Origin: an uncultured Flavobacteriales bacterium
GTDB lineage: Bacteria; Bacteroidota; Bacteroidia; Flavobacteriales_D; Crocinitomicaceae
NCBI GenBank assembly: GCA_913054135.1
Contig: CAJXJK010000011.1
Span: 62,001-126,000, forward strand
Direction of reading: 5' to 3'
DNA: 64,000 nucleotides
Under the pieces are notes generated by a model. That model was not told where the DNA came from, did no database searches, and worked only from the letters and a program-made list of their open reading frames with translations. The first letter of the stretch is position 1. Each line of letters begins with the position of its first letter. The position numbers and the translations under genes were made by a program. Shown one piece after another: positions 36,287-45,100 of the stretch.

Positions 36287-36898
36287 TTATGAATTAAAAA
36301 GAAAGAATTTCAGCATCAAATCAAAGCTCACTACTTTACTTGTGCCTGCTGCTCCTTGAGGAGATCCTGCCGCCCAAAGGTTAATGAAATGATATCGCGC
36401 CATTGCTCCTAATTCAAACAATCCTTTATCTCTTTCAATTAATGTACTCACTCCTAAAGCCACATAAGGCTGAATTTTGTTCACAGATGGTCCTATATCC
36501 ACTGAAAATCCTGACCAAGATTTGTTCATGAATTGATATTTGAATCCCGCTCCTGCATGAGTATACCAATTACCTGAAACTTGATAAAGAATCGTTAGCG
36601 GAAAATTCACCGAACCAAACCTGTTAGAAAATTGTAAAGCATTATTAACCCTCACATCAAATGCCATATATTCAAACGAAACTCCTGATTCAATTCCCAT
36701 GTATTCATTGAAGAAGTATTTTATTGGCACTCCGGCGTTAAAGCCGTACCCACTCTCTGAAGATCTCAATCCTGTTGTTGTATTTCTGTGAGTATTCAGC
36801 ATCCAAGATGGAGAAACCTCAACACCTAAATGAAACCCTTCTTGAGCGAAACTCAAAGAAGAGAGAAATAAAAGCATTGTAAAAAGTATATTTTTCAT
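36287..36898 (-). CDS. Outer-membrane beta-barrel protein (PorT/OmpW-like)
   Basis: 203 residues: signal peptide (L-S-F-A-Q, cut near 18) and a barrel of about eight amphipathic strands with regular aromatic girdle residues, e.g. G-V-S-F-E-Y-M-A-F-D-V-R and Y-V-A-L-G-V-S-T-L-I. Of the PorT-like/outer-membrane beta-barrel domain class common in Bacteroidota; no specific function. I start at ATG 36898 to match the signal peptide; the longer frame is not needed. It follows the HD-domain gene by ten bases and is probably co-transcribed with it. Confidence 0.72.
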   Translation of the reverse strand: MKNILFTMLLFLSSLSFAQEGFHLGVEVSPSWMLNTHRNTTTGLRSSESGYGFNAGVPIKYFFNEYMGIESGVSFEYMAFDVRVNNALQFSNRFGSVNFPLTILYQVSGNWYTHAGAGFKYQFMNKSWSGFSVDIGPSVNKIQPYVALGVSTLIERDKGLFELGAMARYHFINLWAAGSPQGAAGTSKVVSFDLMLKFFLFNS

Positions 36899-36908
36899 AT
36901 CGTATAAT

Positions 36909-37562
36909 TTATAGTCTTCCCTCCCATTCACCATAAAACTGATCAAGAAAACCTTGCATAAAGTCATGTCTTTGTGTTGCCAAGGCTTTACCAGATTTTG
37001 TATTCATCTTATCTTTTAGCAAAAGAAGTTTTTCATAGAAGTGATTAATGGTGTGAGTTCTACTATCTCTATAATGTTGTTCAGACTTAAAATCAGTTGG
37101 CTTCACTTCTGGATTATAAATCTCATTGCCAAACTTACCACCATAAGCAAAAGTTCTAGCTACCCCAATCGCCCCAATGGCATCCAACCTATCCGCATCT
37201 TGAACAATCAAGCCTTCAATGCTCTTCATTTTATTCTCTCCAATACCTCCTTTAAACGAACAATTATCAATAATATGCAAAACAGCTTGAATGATCTGTT
37301 CATCTACCTCTAATGGCTCTAAAACAGCCCTAGTCCTTTTCTCTGCCTCGTTTTCGTAGTCATCCACAAACTTGTGATCTGCAATATCGTGAAAGAGCGC
37401 ACCTAATTCCACTACAAAAATATCACAATCCTCGCTCTCAGCAATCAGTTTGGCGTTATTCCACACCCTTTCAATGTGAAACCAGTCATGGCCAGTAGAC
37501 TCCCCGTCAAATTGTGATTTAATTTGATTAATTATTGATTGGATGATGAACTCTTTATTCAT
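36909..37562 (-). CDS. HD-domain metal-dependent phosphohydrolase
   Basis: 217 residues of the YedJ/PF01966 HD group. First His in H-D-W-F-H-I-E-R-V, the H-D pair in L-F-H-D-I-A-D-H-K-F, and a later Asp in V-Q-D-A-D-R-L-D-A-I-G-A-I-G. The motif set is that of small HD proteins thought to act on nucleotides or other phosphate esters; the substrate is unknown. Upstream partner of the beta-barrel gene. Confidence 0.88.
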   Translation of the reverse strand: MNKEFIIQSIINQIKSQFDGESTGHDWFHIERVWNNAKLIAESEDCDIFVVELGALFHDIADHKFVDDYENEAEKRTRAVLEPLEVDEQIIQAVLHIIDNCSFKGGIGENKMKSIEGLIVQDADRLDAIGAIGVARTFAYGGKFGNEIYNPEVKPTDFKSEQHYRDSRTHTINHFYEKLLLLKDKMNTKSGKALATQRHDFMQGFLDQFYGEWEGRL

Positions 37563-37573
37563 GACCGAAAATT

Positions 37574-37609
37574 AAATAAAAAAGGCCATTCCTAAAAAGG
37601 AATGGCCTC
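37574..37609 (-). terminator. Terminator of second T9SS cargo gene
   Basis: Minus strand: stem AGGCCATTCC / GGAATGGCCT, five- to six-base loop, then TTTTTTTATTT. Lies between the cargo gene stop (37631) and the HD gene start. Confidence 0.88.
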
Positions 37610-37630
37610 AAATTTTCTAGATTGTTTCTA

Positions 37631-38449
37631 TTACTTAGATACAACAAACTTAGATGTTTTAACAACATCTTGTCCTTGAATCATTTGGTAGAAATAAACT
37701 CCGTTTTGGTAGCTATCTAAGTTTAAAGTCTCAGTTGAAGCATTAATGTTAATTACGTCAACAGTTCTTCCTGCGATATCAATAATCTTAATTTGATCTA
37801 AATCATTTTCTCCTAAGTAGAAGTTAATGATATCATTAGCTGGATTAGGGAAAGCCTTAATTTGAGCTAACTTATCTTCAGCAAGACCTGCACCTGTTCC
37901 TGGTTCAAATATTTGAACATCATCAACTATGATGAAAGAACCTGCGTTATCAGGAGACTTAGATGAGTAAAAAGAAACTGAAATTCCATCAAAAGCTGGA
38001 ATACCACCACCTGTCAAGTCATAAGTCAATGAATAAACAGAACCTGGAACAGAATTCGTAGCGTGTAATTCAGTAACCAAAGATCCTAAGTAAGAAGCCC
38101 CCATAAAAAGGTCAACATTAACCTGACAAGTATCTGTACCCAACATTACTGGTGCACATGCAATTTTTACAGAATCAGGAACAACTGTCATTGCTTGAAA
38201 CACGTAAGAACCTCCTAATGAATCAGACATTGTTACATCTTGAAATTGTGTATTTGCAACTAGCATAGAGTAGCTACCATTAATTGCAGCAACACCTGAA
38301 GTTTGAGAAACTGAATCCTCAGCAGAGAATGGAGTCCAAGAATCAGCCAATAAAGGTGTTCCAGACCAAGTTTCGAAATCTAAATTTGCTTGAGCTGAAG
38401 CACCAAAGGCTAAAACAGCAGCAAATAAACTTAAGTAAATTTTCTTCAT
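37631..38449 (-). CDS. Secreted T9SS cargo protein
   Basis: 272 residues. Signal peptide (G-A-S-A-Q-A, about 20), a beta-sandwich, carbohydrate-binding-like body (L-D-F-E-T-W-S-G ... W-T-P-F) and a type A T9SS sorting domain from about 200 (F-P-N-P-A-N-D, I-I-D-I-A-G-R, Y-Q-N-G-V-Y-F-Y, F-V-V-S-K). It is exported to the cell surface. Target unknown. Its start region follows a -7 box at 38478-38485. Confidence 0.87.
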   Translation of the reverse strand: MKKIYLSLFAAVLAFGASAQANLDFETWSGTPLLADSWTPFSAEDSVSQTSGVAAINGSYSMLVANTQFQDVTMSDSLGGSYVFQAMTVVPDSVKIACAPVMLGTDTCQVNVDLFMGASYLGSLVTELHATNSVPGSVYSLTYDLTGGGIPAFDGISVSFYSSKSPDNAGSFIIVDDVQIFEPGTGAGLAEDKLAQIKAFPNPANDIINFYLGENDLDQIKIIDIAGRTVDVININASTETLNLDSYQNGVYFYQMIQGQDVVKTSKFVVSK

Positions 38450-38477
38450 ATTATTTATTTTAATGATTAATAACTCT

Positions 38478-38485
38478 CAAAGATA
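38478..38485 (-). promoter_or_regulatory. -7 box TATCTTTG of T9SS cargo gene
   Basis: Exact TAnnTTTG on the minus strand, 28 bases before ATG 38449. The rest of this 186-base gap holds the promoter of the divergent acetyltransferase. Confidence 0.5.
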
Positions 38486-38621
38486 AGGAAAAAATATACC
38501 AAAACGATAGATTTTATGTACAGCACATTGTTAATTGCTGATGGACGGTTAAATTATTATCTCTCATTACAAAACCTCTAATAATGCTGCTCTGTAAAAA
38601 GTATTGATTTTAGAATTCGAT

Positions 38622-38629
38622 TATCTTTG
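38622..38629 (+). promoter_or_regulatory. -7 box TATCTTTG before ElaA-like gene
   Basis: Exact TAnnTTTG ending six bases before ATG 38636; predicts a leaderless or nearly leaderless mRNA. Confidence 0.5.
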
Positions 38630-38635
38630 GATTAA

Positions 38636-39091
38636 ATGCAGCTGTTCATTAAACATTATTCAGAAGTTGACAAAGACACTTTTCATGATCTCATAGCCTT
38701 GAGAATCTCGGTTTTTGTGATAGAGCAAAACTGTCCTTATCAAGAACTTGACGGGCTAGATAAAGACGCTTATCATTTAATCATCAGAGAAGAAGATGAG
38801 ATAATAGGTACCCTGAGAGTGCTGAAACCAGGTACATCATATGAAAATGAATATGGAATTGGACGAGTTGTAAGTCACCCAGACCATAGAGGCAAAAAAT
38901 TAGGTCATTTAATGATGACCAAGTGTATGGATTTTCTGGTAAACGAATTAAAAGTCTCAAACATTCGCCTTTCAGGACAATCCCATCTCACGGCTTTCTA
39001 CGAGCGCTATAATTTCAAATCTACTGGGAAAGAATATTTAGAAGACGGAATACCACATACTGATATGCTGTACAATTCTGAATCTCTTTAA
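38636..39091 (+). CDS. ElaA-like GNAT acetyltransferase
   Basis: 151 residues, single GNAT domain. Start region R-I-S-V-F-V-I-E-Q-N-C-P-Y-Q-E-L-D-G-L-D matches ElaA (R-x-x-V-F-V-V-E-Q-x-C-P-Y), and the acetyl-CoA loop is V-V-S-H-P-D-H-R-G-K-K-L-G. ElaA proteins acetylate an unidentified acceptor. Monocistronic or first gene before the ABC pair, 57 bases away. Confidence 0.9.
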   Translation: MQLFIKHYSEVDKDTFHDLIALRISVFVIEQNCPYQELDGLDKDAYHLIIREEDEIIGTLRVLKPGTSYENEYGIGRVVSHPDHRGKKLGHLMMTKCMDFLVNELKVSNIRLSGQSHLTAFYERYNFKSTGKEYLEDGIPHTDMLYNSESL

Positions 39092-39148
39092 ATCAACGTT
39101 TTAGGAGTATGGCAAAGAATTTGTTTTATATCTACTAAATAACCACAA

Positions 39149-39790
39149 ATGACAATAGAATTTAATAACGTACTTCCTTTCCCTTTGCAGGAATATCCTC
39201 ACGGACCTGAGAGCGTATGGAAGAATACTTTTAAAATCGATTTCCCCAAAAAGGTGGTGTTGAATGCGAGTAGTGGAAAAGGGAAATCGACTTTTGTAAA
39301 CACGATATACGGTATCAGACAAGATTTTGAAGGAACGGTAAAGATTGATAATGCTGACGTCTCAGATTTCACTTTAGATCAATGGATAGAATTGAGAAGA
39401 ACAAAACTTTCAATAATTTTCCAAGATCTTCAATTGTTTCCTGAACTCACCGTAATGCAAAACCTGCAGCTTAAGAACGAACTTACCAATCATAGAGAAG
39501 AAGGCAGGCTAATTGAAATGTTAGAACTCTTGGGAATCGGAGACAAACAAAACCAATTATGCAAAAACCTTTCTTTAGGTCAGCAGCAAAGAGTAGCCAT
39601 CATTAGAGCGTTACTTCAACCATTTGAGTTATTGTTAATGGATGAACCTTTTAGTCATCTTGATGAGAATAACGCAAAAATTGCATTAGATCTGATCTCA
39701 GAAGAAACAGATTTAAACAAGGGAGGCTTTATTCTAACGACCCTAGGCAGCTATCACGGATTTGATTATGAACAAGAATTAAATCTTTAA
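39149..39790 (+). CDS. ABC transporter ATP-binding protein (LolD/MacB type)
   Basis: 213 residues. Walker A S-S-G-K-G-K-S-T, Q-loop F-Q-D-L, signature L-S-L-G-Q-Q-Q-R, Walker B L-L-L-M-D-E-P, D-loop S-H-L-D. It lacks the usual H-loop histidine in context: the end reads F-I-L-T-T-L-G-S-Y-H-G, so the switch His may be shifted. Belongs with the FtsX-like permease four bases downstream; such pairs extract lipoproteins or drive envelope work rather than transport across the membrane. Confidence 0.9.
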   Translation: MTIEFNNVLPFPLQEYPHGPESVWKNTFKIDFPKKVVLNASSGKGKSTFVNTIYGIRQDFEGTVKIDNADVSDFTLDQWIELRRTKLSIIFQDLQLFPELTVMQNLQLKNELTNHREEGRLIEMLELLGIGDKQNQLCKNLSLGQQQRVAIIRALLQPFELLLMDEPFSHLDENNAKIALDLISEETDLNKGGFILTTLGSYHGFDYEQELNL

Positions 39791-39793
39791 GCT

Positions 39794-40981
39794 ATGTTGA
39801 AAGAGATATTATTTAGAAATAAAACCAACTTTCAATTTGTCTTTGCTACAATTGGAGCTTTGATTGGACTTACTGCATTATGCTTAAGCTTTCAATTGAT
39901 GTTAGATGTTCAAAGCTTTCACAGTGGTGAAGAAGATTTATTCGGACCTAATTCAGTTGTGATTCAAAAGAAAGTGACCAAACTAAGTTCATTAGGTATG
40001 AATAGTACCGACTTTAGCGATAAAGAAGTTGAGGAGCTTAGAAACAAAGAATTCATAACAGATGTAGCTCCCTTTGAATCGGCAGATTTTAGAGTAGCAA
40101 TCTCTGAAGTTGAGGGTGATGGTTTACCACCATTCTATGCCGACATGTTCTTTCAATCAATTCCTGATAGATTTTTAGATCTAGATGTTGATTGGGATTG
40201 GAACGAAGAGAGTGAATACATTCCTATTGTACTTCCTAGAGATTTTATAATGATAATCAATTACGGAATTGCGCAAAGTCAAGGATTTAACCAGATTTCA
40301 GAAGAACTAATGTTAGCTGCCCGACTCACCATCCATATTAAAGGTAAAGATGGCAATACTAAAATGATAGGTAGAGTTGTTGGTTTCTCGCAAAAAATCA
40401 GTTCAATTTTAGTACCTAAATCATTTTTAGATCACGCCAATGAAAAATACGGTTCGGGCAACAAGATTCAACCCAATAGAATATTCATAACTACAGTTGA
40501 TGACAGTTACGGAGAACTTGAAGAGTTAATGGAAGACATGAACTTGGACATAGCAAAATCAGCTATTGATGTAGCTAAAATCAAAACTATTATTGGTGTA
40601 GTCATTGGAATTTTCGGGATTGCGGCTGTTTTAATTATGTTGCTTTCTTTGATGGGATTCGTTCAGTATTCTCAACTGGTCTTATCAAAAGCATCTTATG
40701 AAATTCAGACCTTATTGAGATTAGGATATTCTATCAAGATGATTGTCAAAACATTCATAAAACAAATGGCAATTACGTTCGGTATAATTACCGTTTCGGC
40801 TATCAGCATCATGATATTGATTAAACTATTAATTGTAGATGTTTGGTTAGATGAAAACGGTATCCAACTAGAATCTTCTAGCTTAATACCAGCAATTTTA
40901 CTTGCGCTTATTTGCTTTGGAATTTTTGTCGGAGCTAACTTTTTAAATGTGAAAAAGACAGTGAGAAACCTAGGAGAGTAA
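39794..40981 (+). CDS. FtsX-like ABC permease
   Basis: 395 residues: one N-terminal membrane helix, a periplasmic domain of about 230 residues, then three C-terminal helices (about 265-385). This is the type VII/MacB-FtsX topology. Partner of the ATPase gene just upstream. Candidates are lipoprotein release (Lol-like), division (FtsEX-like) or mechanotransmission; nothing in the sequence decides. No tripartite adaptor or outer-membrane channel is nearby. Confidence 0.87.
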   Translation: MLKEILFRNKTNFQFVFATIGALIGLTALCLSFQLMLDVQSFHSGEEDLFGPNSVVIQKKVTKLSSLGMNSTDFSDKEVEELRNKEFITDVAPFESADFRVAISEVEGDGLPPFYADMFFQSIPDRFLDLDVDWDWNEESEYIPIVLPRDFIMIINYGIAQSQGFNQISEELMLAARLTIHIKGKDGNTKMIGRVVGFSQKISSILVPKSFLDHANEKYGSGNKIQPNRIFITTVDDSYGELEELMEDMNLDIAKSAIDVAKIKTIIGVVIGIFGIAAVLIMLLSLMGFVQYSQLVLSKASYEIQTLLRLGYSIKMIVKTFIKQMAITFGIITVSAISIMILIKLLIVDVWLDENGIQLESSSLIPAILLALICFGIFVGANFLNVKKTVRNLGE

Positions 40982-41094
40982 CAAGATTCGTTAAGAAAAT
41001 GTTAAACTATTGACCAAAGAAACTTTATCTTCGTCTATGTGTTAAAACCTATTAGATTTACAAATAGAAATCTGTAAAACAAACAAATTAACAA

Positions 41095-42651
41095 ATGAGA
41101 AAATTCATTCTATTATTCATTATTCTTATTGCAGCAGGAAGTTCAAGTGCTCAAAAACTACATTTTAATGTTAAAGGACTTTCAGACACAACAATTTTCT
41201 TAGCGAAGTATTTAGGACCTAAGCTTTATTACGCAGATACTGTACTATCAAAAAATGGTTCGCTTGAATTTGATGGATCTAAACATCCTAGAGGACTATA
41301 TGCTGTTGTAATTCCAGGAGTAAAGTATTTTGAATTTGTTCATGACAACGAAGATGTTGATATGACTGTTGGTGATGTTAACGATATGGTTGGATCAATG
41401 AAAGTTGATAAATCTAAAAACAACAAATCGTTCTATGAATACATTCTTTTCATGACAGAGATGAAAAAGAAAAGTCAAAAAATGAACCAAGAGTACACAA
41501 AGCTTTCAGGTGATGCTAAAGACAAAAAACTAGAAGAAATTAGAGCGGTAGGTAAAGAGATAATGAGCGGTCAAATGGAAATCTACAAGGCCAACAAAGA
41601 TCTTTTTATTGGCACTATGGTGAGAATGTCAATGGATGTTGATTTACCAGAGCCTCCAAAAGACAAAGACGGAAACATCACTGACTCTAACTTTGTTTAC
41701 AACTACTACATTGAGCACTTCTGGGATGATATTCCATTAAAGGATGATGCAATTGTGCGCACACCAGTATATCACAACAAACTTGATAAATTTTTCTCTC
41801 AACAAGGATTAATTCAAATTCCTGACACCATTACTAAGTATGCTAAAAAATTAGTTGATCAAATGGATTATGGAAATGAAGACAACCAGGTCTTCCAATA
41901 CACTGTTCACCATATTACTCAAAAATATGAGTCTTCAAAAATTATGGGAATGGATAGAGTCTTTGTTTTCATGGCCGATAACTGGTATTGTGGAGATAAC
42001 AATCACGCATGGTGGATGAGTGAAGAGAACTCAACAAAGCTTTGCGAAAGAGCTGATAAAATCAGAAATACAATGATTGGTGAATATTCGCCAATGTTAA
42101 TTTTACCCGATTCAACTGAAGAGAAGTGGATTAACTCTTATAAAGTAGAAGCCGATTACACGGTACTTTACTTCTGGGATCCAAACTGTGGACACTGTAA
42201 AAAGACAACTCCAAAGCTTCAAGTACTTTATGACAAGAAGTTTAAAGAAAGAAATATTGAAATTTTCTCAGTAGGAAAAGCTACGGGTTCTGATTTTGAG
42301 GATTGGAAAAAATACATCAAAGAGAATGAGTTAACTTTCATTAATGTAGGATTAACGCAGTCTGTTTATAATCAAGCAATGGAAGATCCGAGACCATTAC
42401 TTCAAAAAACGACATTGCAAAGTCTGAATTACACAGATACTTATGACATCTACTCTACTCCGAGAATATTCATCTTAGATAAAGACAAAAAGATAAAATT
42501 CAAACAGTTGTCAATTGGACAATTAGAGGAAATTTTAGATGACCTTACTGGCCATCATGATGATGTTAAACTTTATCCGAAAGAAGATCCTGAGAATGGT
42601 GCCACTGATCCTGATGACGATCATGGAGACCATGACGGTCACGACCACTAA
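41095..42651 (+). CDS. TlpA-like thioredoxin-fold protein with His/Asp tail
   Basis: 518 residues. Signal peptide (S-S-A-Q, about 20), an N-terminal DUF4369-like beta domain, a helical DUF5106-like middle (about 110-330), and a thioredoxin domain (about 345-485) with C-G-H-C in D-P-N-C-G-H-C-K-K. Periplasmic oxidoreductase, probably reducing or isomerising disulfides or serving cytochrome c assembly. The last ~16 residues are almost only Asp, His and Gly, likely a metal-binding tail. A partial -7 box (TATCTTCG, 41026-41033) precedes it. Confidence 0.88.
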   Translation: MRKFILLFIILIAAGSSSAQKLHFNVKGLSDTTIFLAKYLGPKLYYADTVLSKNGSLEFDGSKHPRGLYAVVIPGVKYFEFVHDNEDVDMTVGDVNDMVGSMKVDKSKNNKSFYEYILFMTEMKKKSQKMNQEYTKLSGDAKDKKLEEIRAVGKEIMSGQMEIYKANKDLFIGTMVRMSMDVDLPEPPKDKDGNITDSNFVYNYYIEHFWDDIPLKDDAIVRTPVYHNKLDKFFSQQGLIQIPDTITKYAKKLVDQMDYGNEDNQVFQYTVHHITQKYESSKIMGMDRVFVFMADNWYCGDNNHAWWMSEENSTKLCERADKIRNTMIGEYSPMLILPDSTEEKWINSYKVEADYTVLYFWDPNCGHCKKTTPKLQVLYDKKFKERNIEIFSVGKATGSDFEDWKKYIKENELTFINVGLTQSVYNQAMEDPRPLLQKTTLQSLNYTDTYDIYSTPRIFILDKDKKIKFKQLSIGQLEEILDDLTGHHDDVKLYPKEDPENGATDPDDDHGDHDGHDH

Positions 42652-42658
42652 AAACATT

Positions 42659-42690
42659 AAGCCTTCTATTAGTAGAGGGCTTTTTTTTGC
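42659..42690 (+). terminator. Terminator of TlpA-like gene
   Basis: Stem AAGCCTTCTA / TAGAGGGCTT (one G-U pair), four-base loop, followed by TTTTTT. Confidence 0.87.
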
Positions 42691-42719
42691 TGTAATAAAT
42701 AGATTTTTCTCAAAGTGTT

Positions 42720-42900
42720 GAACTTAATTTAAAGTTCACTGTTATAGACTAAAGGACGAATTGTAATGAAATTATAATTCCTTCGACTAAAAGAAACTAA
42801 AGAATTTGAGCGGGTGTTCAATTGATCGTAGAATATTACTTTTTCATAAGTTTTGGGTTAAATGAAAAGCTCTACAAGTCAATCCACTCGCTCATTTTTT
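42720..42900 (+). ncRNA. Candidate structured RNA: rod-like hairpin ending in a T run
   Basis: Between the TlpA terminator and the GH25 gene. A perfect 10-bp hairpin with a GAA loop sits at 42758-42780. Then 42808-42893 folds as one rod of four stems: 42808-42816 with 42885-42893 (9 bp, one G-U), 42821-42825 with 42879-42883, 42828-42832 with 42871-42875, and 42839-42847 with 42862-42869 (8 bp, one bulge). The rod is followed by ATTTTTT, an intrinsic-terminator tail on the + strand. No exact -7 box precedes it and the right arm overlaps the GH25 stop. Could be a small RNA, a second terminator, or 3' structure of the GH25 transcript. It is not SRP RNA: the conserved loop sequence is missing. 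Confidence 0.3.
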
Positions 42901-43644
42901 AAGCCTAACCTTTTCAAGAAAACCTTCTTTAGCAATATTCAAATCAACATTCTCGTTGATCCCGCTTACTGTACCCGATTCTGAAAATTGCCAAGCCAAA
43001 ACATTATCTAAATTCATTAAAGGGCAGTCAACATTGTATTGGGCTATCCAAAACAACTCTTCAGAAGCTAAAGCAGAAGACTCAAAATGAGATTTATAAA
43101 AATTAGAATAGGTATAGATCAATGGGCGCTCGTCAATTCTTTCTTCAATTCGATTCATATAAATTGTAATAGAGTCAAGTAATCGCTTAGAACTGAAACC
43201 TTCATCCACCTCAATATCGATAACGGGCTTCAAATTATAATTGAATTTATAAGCTTGGTCTATGAAAAAATCAGCTTGCTTAGTTGCAGATTCTGTCGGA
43301 ATGAAATAATGATAAAAGCCGGCGTCAACTCCATTTTCTCTAGCCTGCTGCACATTGTATTCAGCTTTATCGTCTTTTACTGAAATACCTTCGGTAGCCT
43401 TTATGTAAACAAATTGAATACTATCATTCTTTACATTCATATCACTTACTTGCTCCCAATTTACATCCCCCTGATAGTGAGAAACGTCAATTCCCAAAAT
43501 AGGATAAGACTGGGGAATTTCGGATCCATAAGAATAAAAGAGCTTATTGTTGGGTGCTTCTTTCGAGTTCAAAAGAAGAAAGCCTAAGTAGCTCACCAAG
43601 AATAGAGATACAATAATTGCTAGTTTCGCTTTCCACCTCATCAA
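42892..43644 (-). CDS. GH25 lysozyme-like muramidase
   Basis: 250 residues. One N-terminal membrane anchor (about 7-26), then a GH25 barrel: G-I-D-V-S-H-Y-Q-G-D-V-N-W, F-V-Y-I-K-A-T-E-G, G-F-Y-H-Y-F-I-P, and P-V-I-D-I-E-V-D-E with the catalytic acid pair. It cuts the N-acetylmuramyl-N-acetylglucosamine bond of peptidoglycan. Its GTG/ATG region overlaps the upstream gene's stop by four bases. Last gene of a compact leftward operon. Confidence 0.93.
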   Translation of the reverse strand: MMRWKAKLAIIVSLFLVSYLGFLLLNSKEAPNNKLFYSYGSEIPQSYPILGIDVSHYQGDVNWEQVSDMNVKNDSIQFVYIKATEGISVKDDKAEYNVQQARENGVDAGFYHYFIPTESATKQADFFIDQAYKFNYNLKPVIDIEVDEGFSSKRLLDSITIYMNRIEERIDERPLIYTYSNFYKSHFESSALASEELFWIAQYNVDCPLMNLDNVLAWQFSESGTVSGINENVDLNIAKEGFLEKVRLKK

Positions 43645-44411
43645 AAGTCAATTTTTAAGCCATCAAATGCTATTTCAACATTCTCAGGTAATTCTGCTGA
43701 AACAGTATCGTGTTTACCCATGAGATGTGAGATATGCGTTAGATAAGCCTTTTTGGGGTTCATTTCTTTTATGAACGCTAAGGCTTGCTCTAGGGTAAAA
43801 TGTGAAATGTGCTCAGTTTTCCTTAGAGCATTAATCACAATTATGTCCGATCCCTTAATTTTTTCTTTCTCAACTTCTGAAATATAATTCGCATCAGTGA
43901 TGTAGGTTAAACCTCCTACCCTAAATGCCTTCACCGGCAACTTATAATGAAGCACATTGATGGGAATAATTTCCATCTTTCCAATTTTTATGTGCTCGTC
44001 TGTAATATTATTCAAATTGACTTTAGGAATGCCTGGATATTTGAATCCTGAGAAAACATAGGCAAACTCTCTCTTCAATGCCTCCTGAACGTTATCAGTA
44101 GCATAGACCTCCATATCCTTATCAGCCTTAAAATTGAATGCTCTTATGTCATCCATTCCGGCCACATGGTCTTTGTGTTCATGAGTAAAGAGAACAGCAT
44201 CAACCATTTTCACTTTGTTTGAAAGCATTTGTTGCCTAAAATCTGGACCTGTGTCAATCACCACATTTGTGTCTCCATCAGAGAACATAAATGAAGTCCT
44301 AAGCCTTTTATCTTTGATATTTGAGGATGTACAAACTTCGCATTCACAGCAGATAACCGGGACTCCTTGAGAAGTTCCAGTTCCTAAAAAAGTTGCAGAA
44401 AATTTCGCCAT
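43641..44411 (-). CDS. PhnP-like metallo-beta-lactamase-fold phosphodiesterase
   Basis: 256 residues. Metal ligands in T-H-E-H-K-D-H-V-A-G-M-D-D, with later His in L-T-H-I-S-H-L-M-G and Asp in Y-I-T-D-A-N-Y. Starts F-L-G-T-G-T-S-Q-G-V-P, and C-C-E-C-x-x-C near residue 20-27, the PhnP/MBL-fold arrangement. Relatives hydrolyse cyclic phosphates or phosphodiesters. Twelve bases downstream of the lipoprotein gene, overlapping the GH25 gene by four. Confidence 0.9.
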   Translation of the reverse strand: MAKFSATFLGTGTSQGVPVICCECEVCTSSNIKDKRLRTSFMFSDGDTNVVIDTGPDFRQQMLSNKVKMVDAVLFTHEHKDHVAGMDDIRAFNFKADKDMEVYATDNVQEALKREFAYVFSGFKYPGIPKVNLNNITDEHIKIGKMEIIPINVLHYKLPVKAFRVGGLTYITDANYISEVEKEKIKGSDIIVINALRKTEHISHFTLEQALAFIKEMNPKKAYLTHISHLMGKHDTVSAELPENVEIAFDGLKIDF

Positions 44412-44423
44412 TAAAGAATGGAG

Positions 44424-45056
44424 TTATTGTTGCAGCACCCAATTGGTACCGTTATTCTGGTCCATCTTGATAATACCGTAAGTGGTATTGTAATAGATTT
44501 TTTCAAAGTTGGTTGGCCCATCTTTGGCAGGATCAGTAGAAAGCAATTCATCTACCTCAAAAACATTATACCATTCAACGCTATTGAAAACGATTGTATC
44601 ATGAAATTCAATTAAATCTTTGAAGAACCCTTGTTCTAAACCGACTGGAGTAATTGGCATTTCAAATAAATTGTGCCTTTGAGTTCCGCCATTATCTCTA
44701 TAAGGCATGTAAACCGCTAAAGTTTTTTGTGACTCATCTTCTGTTTGCAGGTATCTCAACCTAAACTCGAATTCATGTGAAGGGGAAACATTTAAAGTAA
44801 AATAAGTTTGATCCCAAGCAAAATACTCTTCTGACCTAACTCTTTCTTGAAAGTTCAAGATCCAAGTTGAATCTAAAGCAGGCATCTTTTTAAATACCAA
44901 ATCACCTGAAGTATACGGTACGAACTGAATATCACTTTCAGTATAAGGAGTAGCACCCTCAGGCAAATTGTTAGTATTATCAGTAGGATCAACCTTATTA
45001 CAAGAGGCTAATGCTAAGAGCATTGAGCAAAATACTATGAGTGAAAGTCGTTTCAT
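44424..45056 (-). CDS. Hypothetical lipoprotein
   Basis: 210 residues with signal peptide ending L-A-L-A-S-C (lipidated Cys about 18), so membrane-anchored. The mature part is a beta-rich domain of about 160 residues with no family I know. I start at ATG 45056, which places the signal peptide correctly. Follows a beta-barrel gene by 44 bases, suggesting a barrel-lipoprotein pair. Confidence 0.7.
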   Translation of the reverse strand: MKRLSLIVFCSMLLALASCNKVDPTDNTNNLPEGATPYTESDIQFVPYTSGDLVFKKMPALDSTWILNFQERVRSEEYFAWDQTYFTLNVSPSHEFEFRLRYLQTEDESQKTLAVYMPYRDNGGTQRHNLFEMPITPVGLEQGFFKDLIEFHDTIVFNSVEWYNVFEVDELLSTDPAKDGPTNFEKIYYNTTYGIIKMDQNNGTNWVLQQ

Positions 45057-45100
45057 TACTTTAATTACGTAAATGTAAATCAAATTGTTGCCTGATGCAA

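Noticed and set aside
42808-42900. SRP (4.5S) RNA
   Set aside because: Rod shape and length would fit, but the conserved GGAA-loop and internal-loop sequences are absent.
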